Made by a program: the position numbers and the translations under genes
Assembly (NCBI GenBank): GCA_030653355.1
Contig: JAURZN010000183.1
Span: forward strand, 1 to 64,000
Origin: Gallionella sp.
Lineage (GTDB): Bacteria; Pseudomonadota; Gammaproteobacteria; Burkholderiales; Gallionellaceae
DNA length: 64,000 nt
Reading direction: 5' to 3'
The notes under the pieces: model-generated
What the model was told of the DNA's origin: nothing
What the model saw: the letters and a program-made list of their open reading frames with translations, nothing else
Database searches by the model: none
In this document: positions 58,362 to 64,000 of the stretch, piece by piece
Layout of the letters: each line of letters begins with the position of its first letter
Numbering within the stretch: the first letter of the stretch is position 1

Positions 58362-59141
58362 ATGGCTAAAATCATTATAAAAGACATCGGCAAACGTTAT
58401 GCCAATGGATTTGAAGCACTCAAGGGCGTTAGCGCAGAAATTGCAGCGGGTTCTTTCACGGTTATTCTTGGCCCGTCTGGCGCGGGGAAGTCTACTTTAT
58501 TACGCACTATCAATGGCTTGGAAACACCTACTGCAGGCAGCATTCAGATAGGCGAACAAGTCGTCACGCAAAACAATCTTCGTGAAGTTCGTTCACAAGT
58601 TGGCATGGTGTTTCAGCATTTTAATCTGGTGGATCGATTGTCGGTCATGACCAATGTGCTCACCGGGCGTTTGTCGCATCGCTCATGGCTGGGCAGCCTT
58701 TTGTATTTATTTCGTCGCACCGATCTGGATCTTGCGCACGATGCGTTAATTCGGGTGGGATTGACAGAAAAAGCCTGGAATCGTGCCGATAAACTCTCCG
58801 GTGGACAACAGCAGCGTGTCGGGATTGCCCGTGCGCTGGCGCAGCAACCGCGTGTGATTCTGGCCGATGAGCCGGTCGCCAGCCTGGATCCGGTTGCCAG
58901 TGAAGAAATCATGGGGCTGCTGCGCGAAATTTGTACGCGCGACGGCATTACCGTGGTGGTCAATCTGCATCAGGTCGAATTGGCTAAGCGTTTTGCTGAT
59001 CGCATCATCGGACTGAATGACGGACTGGTGGTGTATGACGGTCCGGCCAGCGGGCTGGATCGCGTAACGCTGAGTCGAATCTATAGTCGCAACGGAGATC
59101 AAGTCGATGAGCAACTCGAAACTATGCTGGCCTACGCCTAA
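58362..59141 (+). CDS. phnC: Phosphonate ABC transporter ATP-binding protein
   Basis: GPSGAGKSTLLRTINGLETPTAG; LSGGQQQRVGIARALAQQPRVILADEPVASLDP. Confidence 0.94.
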   Translation: MAKIIIKDIGKRYANGFEALKGVSAEIAAGSFTVILGPSGAGKSTLLRTINGLETPTAGSIQIGEQVVTQNNLREVRSQVGMVFQHFNLVDRLSVMTNVLTGRLSHRSWLGSLLYLFRRTDLDLAHDALIRVGLTEKAWNRADKLSGGQQQRVGIARALAQQPRVILADEPVASLDPVASEEIMGLLREICTRDGITVVVNLHQVELAKRFADRIIGLNDGLVVYDGPASGLDRVTLSRIYSRNGDQVDEQLETMLAYA

Positions 59142-59904
59142 CGGACGACCTGGCTTGGTGCCAACGCTGTCGCTACTCGCCTGCATTTTGCTTTTGGCGG
59201 TCAGCGCAACGGCGGTCGAGCTTGATTTAGGCCGGATCGTCACCGCCATTCCTCGCATGTTGGCTTTTGCGGGAAATTTGCTGGTTCTCCCCGATTGGGA
59301 ATATTTACCGATACTGGCTAAAAACATCTTGCAGACCATCGAAATGACGTTTCTGGCGACCAGTATTGCGCTAGTCATCAGTCTGCCATTGGGTATTCTG
59401 GCGGCTAAAAATACCAGTCCGCATCCTGCTGTGTTTCATGCGACACGCAATTTACTGTCCTTGATGCGCGCGTTGCCCGAACTTGTCTGGGCGCTGGTGT
59501 TTGTCTCTGCTGTGGGCTTAGGACCTTTGCCGGGAATCATGGCTTTGTCATTCGTGACGGTCGGCTTCATGGGCAAGTTTTTTGCCGAGAGCATTGAAGT
59601 GGTCGATCAGCGTCAGGTGGAAGGGGTGGTGGCACAGGGGGCAAGTTGGTTGCAACTGCGTACTTTCGCTCATTTTCCGCAAGCGTTTCCGGACTTTGTC
59701 GGCACTGTGATGTATGTGCTGGATCACAACCTGCGCGCCGCTGCGATTCTAGGTTTAGTGGGCGCGGGCGGTATCGGTTATGACCTGGTGATGGCCATGC
59801 GGATGTTCGACTATGACCGACTACTGCCAATTGCGCTGTCTATTTACATCGTGGTGACGCTGCTTGATCGCGCATCCGATCACTTTCGCATGAGGATGAT
59901 TTAA
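59107..59904 (+). CDS. phnE: Phosphonate ABC transporter permease (copy 1)
   Basis: NLLSLMRALPELVWALVFVSAVGLGPLPGIMALSFVTVGFMGKFFAESIEVVD. Confidence 0.92.
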   Translation: MSNSKLCWPTPNGRPGLVPTLSLLACILLLAVSATAVELDLGRIVTAIPRMLAFAGNLLVLPDWEYLPILAKNILQTIEMTFLATSIALVISLPLGILAAKNTSPHPAVFHATRNLLSLMRALPELVWALVFVSAVGLGPLPGIMALSFVTVGFMGKFFAESIEVVDQRQVEGVVAQGASWLQLRTFAHFPQAFPDFVGTVMYVLDHNLRAAAILGLVGAGGIGYDLVMAMRMFDYDRLLPIALSIYIVVTLLDRASDHFRMRMI

Positions 59905-60699
59905 ATGGCTGAGCAAATAATCGAACGTCCTGCCTTACCCAAAAAGCCGTTCAATCCGACCTCCGTCTGGTTGTCGGGTTGGCTGGCGCTGATTTGGCTA
60001 ATTATCTTCGATCTTGAGTTGTCATTTGAGACGCTGCTGTATGGCGTACAGGACATTTTCGAGTATTTCAGCCGCTACAGTCGACCTAATTTTGAAGACT
60101 TATCTAGATATGTAGAACTGTTGGGGCAAACGCTGGCAACGGCGTTGTGGGGAAGTACGCTGGCGATTGTCGTGGCGGTGCTGTTAGCGCCGTTCGCCGC
60201 TCGAAACCTGTCACCGAATGCCGTGACCTATCGTATTGCGCGTGAATTGCTCAACTTTATGCGTGCCATGCCGGATTTGTTACTGGCATTGATATTTGTT
60301 GCCGCATTGGGGCTGGGACCTTTGCCGGGCGCATTGGCGTTGGGCGTACATACAGCCGGATTTCTGGGTAAGTTCTTTGCAGAAAGTCTGGAACGCGTCG
60401 ATAACGGGATTTATGAAGCCGTCACAGCGACCGGTGCATCGCGCATTCAACTGGTGATGTATGCCGGATGGCCGTCGATTCAACGCGAAGCGCTGGGTTA
60501 CATGCTCTATATCTTCGACCGCAATGTACGCATGGCCGCAGTATTGGGTCTGGTAGGTGCAGGAGGCATAGGTCTTGCGCTACATGACACCTTACGCATG
60601 TTCAATTACGACCAGTCAGCCGCGCTGATTGTGGTGATTCTGGTCACGATTTTAACGATTGATTATCTGTCTACCTGGATAAGAGGAAAACTTAACTAA
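59905..60699 (+). CDS. phnE: Phosphonate ABC transporter permease (copy 2)
   Basis: ELLNFMRAMPDLLLALIFVAALGLGPLPGALALGVHTAGFLGKFFAESLERVDNG. Confidence 0.92.
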   Translation: MAEQIIERPALPKKPFNPTSVWLSGWLALIWLIIFDLELSFETLLYGVQDIFEYFSRYSRPNFEDLSRYVELLGQTLATALWGSTLAIVVAVLLAPFAARNLSPNAVTYRIARELLNFMRAMPDLLLALIFVAALGLGPLPGALALGVHTAGFLGKFFAESLERVDNGIYEAVTATGASRIQLVMYAGWPSIQREALGYMLYIFDRNVRMAAVLGLVGAGGIGLALHDTLRMFNYDQSAALIVVILVTILTIDYLSTWIRGKLN

Positions 60700-61163
60700 T
60701 GAATATTCCAAGAAATGATTGGCCGCGCGCGCTCTGTCAATTAAATGCGACTGAGATCAAAGCGGTCGCGGCAACACTAAGCGGTGACATTGACGTGCGC
60801 GATGTGGTCTTGCCACAGGCAGGATTAGGTCTATTGAGCTTAACGGACGGTGCGTTTCATGAACCATTTTACTTGGGTGAAATCCCGGTGGCACGCGCCG
60901 AGGTGATCTTGAAAACAGCTGAGGGCCATGAAGTTCAAGGTGGCTGTGTACTGGTTGATGACCGGGCGCAACTGGCTCGTTCCATCGCCATTCTCGATGC
61001 AGTCCTGTCGGGTAAGTTGCCCGGTTGTGACGTAGCCGAAAATCTGGTTGAAAAGGGAGAGTTGTTGCGTATGCAAAAAATAAGCGAACGGCGTCAAATT
61101 CTGGCTGCCACTCGTGTCGATTTTTCGCTGCTGGAACAGGAGGATGACGAAGATGCTGAATGA
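60699..61163 (+). CDS. phnG: C-P lyase complex subunit PhnG
   Basis: PhnG-size ORF between phnE and phnH; FYLGEIPVARAEVIL...GGCVLVDDRAQLARSIAILDAVL. Confidence 0.9.
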   Translation: MNIPRNDWPRALCQLNATEIKAVAATLSGDIDVRDVVLPQAGLGLLSLTDGAFHEPFYLGEIPVARAEVILKTAEGHEVQGGCVLVDDRAQLARSIAILDAVLSGKLPGCDVAENLVEKGELLRMQKISERRQILAATRVDFSLLEQEDDEDAE

Positions 61164-61734
61164 AACGATCAATTGTTCGCCGGCTATCTGGCAACCCATG
61201 TTGCAACAGCAGGTATTTCGCGGCTTGCTTGATAGCTTTAGCTATCCGGGACGCATTACCCCCTGTGCCGATCATGAGACAAGCGCTTGTCTTGCAATTC
61301 TGATTGCGCTGGTTGATGGCGAAACCACGCTGGCAGATCCTCAGCAATTGTTGAGTTCAGCATTGTGGGACAGGTTGGAAACGCGCCCCTGCGTTTCGGA
61401 AAAGGCGGCGTTTATTCTGCTCGATGGCGCTCAAGCACCGGATATTAATCCGTGTATAGGCACTCTGGATGCCCCTGAGAAAGGGGCGACCCTATTGTTA
61501 CGCGTCAGCTCATTGCGGTCTGATTTGACTGGCAATCATAGCTTGCATTTGAGTGGTCCCGGCATTGAAAGTACAACGTCTATCCGTGTAGACGGGCTGC
61601 ATCCCGCGTGGATTACAGCACGCAAGGAATGGGTTTCGGCTTTTCCGCTTGGCGTCGATTTACTGCTGTGTGATCAACATCATTTTGTGGCAATACCGCG
61701 AACCACGCAGATCACAATGGGAGGCGCAGCATGA
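61153..61734 (+). CDS. phnH: C-P lyase complex subunit PhnH
   Basis: MLQQQVFRGLLDSFSYPGRI; PEKGATLLLRVSSL; GPGIESTTSIRVDGL; FPLGVDLLLCDQHHFVAIPRTTQI. Confidence 0.92.
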   Translation: MLNETINCSPAIWQPMLQQQVFRGLLDSFSYPGRITPCADHETSACLAILIALVDGETTLADPQQLLSSALWDRLETRPCVSEKAAFILLDGAQAPDINPCIGTLDAPEKGATLLLRVSSLRSDLTGNHSLHLSGPGIESTTSIRVDGLHPAWITARKEWVSAFPLGVDLLLCDQHHFVAIPRTTQITMGGAA

Positions 61735-62837
61735 GTTACGTTGCAATTAAGGGCGGCAAAGCGGCCATTGATGGTGCTGCCGCTGCGACCGACTATATGC
61801 GCTGCAAGAATGCAGTTGATGAGCCGATCAAGTTGTCCGTTATCGAAGATCAATTGCGTTTATTGACATCAAGGGTGGTCTCCGAAGGCGGGCTTTATCA
61901 TCCGAAACTAGCCGCGCTCGCCCTCAAGCAATTTCAGGGCGATACGCTGGAAGCCGCTTTCGCCTTGCGCGCCTATCGGTCAACCAAACCAAGATTGCTG
62001 GAAACACCGCTACAAGACACCTCGAACATGCGCTGCATTCGTCGCATCTCATCGGCCTTCAAGGATATTCCGGGCGGTCAAATGTTGGGGGCGACGTTCG
62101 ATTATGCCTTGCGTCTGTTGCGTCTTGATCTGGCAAATGAAGACCCTGCTGCATTTCGAGTCGTGGCCAAAAATTTCCTCCGTAATACGCCAGAGGCTGA
62201 TTTGCCGGACAGTTTTCCGAAGGTGCTGGATGCACTGCGCGCAGAAGGTTTGCTGCCGCCATTAGGTTTGATGCAGGACCCGGCCTTCGATATCACCCGC
62301 GACCCGCTGGTGTTTCCGGTGCCGCGCTCAGCAGCACTCGCTACCATGGCGCGTGCTGAAACCGGCTCTTTGCTGGCGATGGCGTATTCAAATATGCGTG
62401 GCTACGGCGATGTGCATCCTACCGTGGCCGAGCTGCGCGTGGGTTATCTGCCGGTCATGCTGCCGCATCCGGTGACCGGTGAATTGATGGAAGCCGGTGA
62501 GGTTTTAATGACCGAATGCGAAGTGGTTGCGATGTATGAAAGCGGCAACGCCGGTGACATGCCAGTCTTCACCTTGGGTTACGGTGCGTGTTTTGGTCAC
62601 AATGAAGTCAAGGCAATCAGCATGGCGATCCTTGATCGCGCCTTGCAAAAAGGCATGCGTGACGGTCCTGATAATCCATCAGAAGATCCTGAATTTGTCT
62701 TGTTGCATGTGGATGGGGTTGACTCAATGGGTTTCGCATCGCATTACAAAATGCCGCATTACGTCACCTTTCAGTCTGATATGGATCGCTTGCGCACTAC
62801 GCAAGGCAAGGTGCGTAAGTCAGGAGAGACAGCATGA
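61731..62837 (+). CDS. phnI: C-P lyase complex subunit PhnI
   Basis: MSYVAIKGGKAAIDGA; LAALALKQFQGDTLEAAFALRAYRSTKPRL; FVLLHVDGVDSMGFASHYKMPHYVTFQSDMDRLR. Confidence 0.95.
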   Translation: MSYVAIKGGKAAIDGAAAATDYMRCKNAVDEPIKLSVIEDQLRLLTSRVVSEGGLYHPKLAALALKQFQGDTLEAAFALRAYRSTKPRLLETPLQDTSNMRCIRRISSAFKDIPGGQMLGATFDYALRLLRLDLANEDPAAFRVVAKNFLRNTPEADLPDSFPKVLDALRAEGLLPPLGLMQDPAFDITRDPLVFPVPRSAALATMARAETGSLLAMAYSNMRGYGDVHPTVAELRVGYLPVMLPHPVTGELMEAGEVLMTECEVVAMYESGNAGDMPVFTLGYGACFGHNEVKAISMAILDRALQKGMRDGPDNPSEDPEFVLLHVDGVDSMGFASHYKMPHYVTFQSDMDRLRTTQGKVRKSGETA

Positions 62838-63721
62838 ACGAAAATTATGAACTGCCGCTAGAAGATGCCGGCTACTCGTTTGGGTTCCTGGATGAGTATG
62901 CCAAGAAAGAAGTGCGTCGCTGCATCCTCAAAGCCATTGCTATTCCCGGTTATCAAACACCCTATGCCTCGCGTGAAATGCCGATGGGTCGAGGGTTTGG
63001 TACGGGTGGCCTGCAAATTACCCTGTCGTTGATCGGCTTTCAAGACACGCTGAAGGTGATCGATCAAGGCTCGGATGATTCGGTCAATGCCGTGAATTTA
63101 CGCCAATTTGTGCAGCTGACTTGTCCGGGCGTTGACGTCACCGAAAAAACGGAGGAGGCGAGCTTGCTGCAGTCGCGTCACCGCATTCCGGAAAAGCCGC
63201 TGACCCAAGCGCAGATATTGATTTTGCAAGTGCCGTATCCCGATGCGCTGGTGGTGGTTGAAGCATCAGAAGCACGGCGAAAAATCATGCATGCCGAGGC
63301 AGACTATTCACGTTTGCTGGTCAAACTTTACGAAGACATCGTGCATTTTGACGAGATCACCATCTCGCATCGTTATCCGACGCGGATCAACGGGCATTAT
63401 GTGATTGATCCTTCGCCGATTCCGCGCTGGGATGTGCCTAAATTACATCAGTCCAAAGCCCTGGTTTTGCTAGGTGCGGGACGTGAAAAGAAGATTTACG
63501 CCGTGCCGCCTTACACGCTGGCTGAACCGCTTGTTTTTGATGATATCGCTTTTCGTGTGGAAGATTTCCGTGATGCGACGGGTGTGCGTCATGCCTGCCG
63601 ATGCTGCGGTTCAACGGTAAGTTTTCTGGATGAGTTCAGCAATGATCAAGGAATGGTGGCATATCAATGCTCGGATTCCGCCTATTGCGAAGAACAGCAA
63701 CAAACTGGGAGTGCAGCATGA
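62834..63721 (+). CDS. phnJ: C-P lyase radical-SAM subunit PhnJ
   Basis: AGYSFGFLDEYAKKEVRRCILKAIAIPGYQTPYASREMPMGRGFGTGGLQ; HACRCCGSTVSFLDE. Confidence 0.96.
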   Translation: MNENYELPLEDAGYSFGFLDEYAKKEVRRCILKAIAIPGYQTPYASREMPMGRGFGTGGLQITLSLIGFQDTLKVIDQGSDDSVNAVNLRQFVQLTCPGVDVTEKTEEASLLQSRHRIPEKPLTQAQILILQVPYPDALVVVEASEARRKIMHAEADYSRLLVKLYEDIVHFDEITISHRYPTRINGHYVIDPSPIPRWDVPKLHQSKALVLLGAGREKKIYAVPPYTLAEPLVFDDIAFRVEDFRDATGVRHACRCCGSTVSFLDEFSNDQGMVAYQCSDSAYCEEQQQTGSAA

Positions 63722-64000
63722 GTCGCAAAATACTCGAAGTACGCGGACTGTCGCGTATCCACGGCAAGGGCTGTCCGCTCTGCACGCAACATACTGGCCC
63801 TGAATTTGATACTAATATCTGCCCTTTTTGCGGGAGTGTGGTCGCAGCTCATGATATTAATTTCGATCTGTATCGGGGCGAAATTCTGGGCATCATCGGC
63901 GAGTCCGGCAGCGGTAAATCAAGCACGGTCAAAATGCTGTATTTCGACGATGCGCCGACTTCCGGACAAGCAACTTTCTTCGATGGTGCAGAACAGCACG
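63718..64000 (+). CDS. phnK: Phosphonate C-P lyase ABC protein PhnK (truncated by window end)
   Basis: Opens with ATGAGTCGCAAAATACTCGAAGTACGCGGACTG overlapping phnJ; Walker A GESGSGKSSTVKMLYFDDAPTSG. Confidence 0.9.
   Translation, partial: MSRKILEVRGLSRIHGKGCPLCTQHTGPEFDTNICPFCGSVVAAHDINFDLYRGEILGIIGESGSGKSSTVKMLYFDDAPTSGQATFFDGAEQH

Noticed and set aside
1-64000. CRISPR arrays, tRNA or rRNA genes
   Set aside because: No regularly spaced identical repeats and no recognisable tRNA/rRNA sequence noticed on reading; not confirmed with dedicated tools.

Overview
The window looks like proteobacterial (probably betaproteobacterial) chromosome carrying a large accessory element. (1) About 1-13.1 kb is a metal/iron accessory region. 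It holds the C-terminus of a CzcA/CusA RND pump, a PII-like protein, SHOCT and DUF302 proteins, a Fur-family regulator with a Fur-box-like dyad, a cupredoxin and an FTR1 permease, a frameshifted outer-membrane-like pseudogene, a heavy-metal P-type ATPase, a DMT transporter with a His-rich tail, a methyltransferase, PepSY, tandem COG4705 membrane proteins and an OmpR/QseBC-like two-component system. (2) About 13.1-56.5 kb is a plasmid/ICE-like element. It holds an IS630-type insertion inside an iteron-like repeat, RepA-like initiator, TraD and DUF4400, a membrane/O-acyltransferase cargo operon, and a 3.6-kb two-gene cassette (STAND-like ATPase and ATP-grasp, convergent) bounded by 24-bp inverted repeats next to a tyrosine recombinase. 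It also holds a 21-kb phosphorothioation-type defence locus, read as SspFGH-like plus SspBCD-like genes, with an embedded hybrid histidine kinase/receiver pair and two uncharacterised genes. The rest is a WGR protein, a large tyrosine recombinase, ParM-like segregation ATPase, a 54-bp perfect palindrome, a DUF1845/AcaB-like protein and a UvrD-like helicase. (3) About 56.6-64 kb is a phosphonate uptake/C-P lyase operon (phnF-D-C-E-E-G-H-I-J-K). The most interesting candidates are the invertible-looking cassette at 23.06-26.65 kb and the Ssp-type locus with its kinase/receiver pair and upstream dyad. All family names come from reading motifs and gene order; no database search was run.
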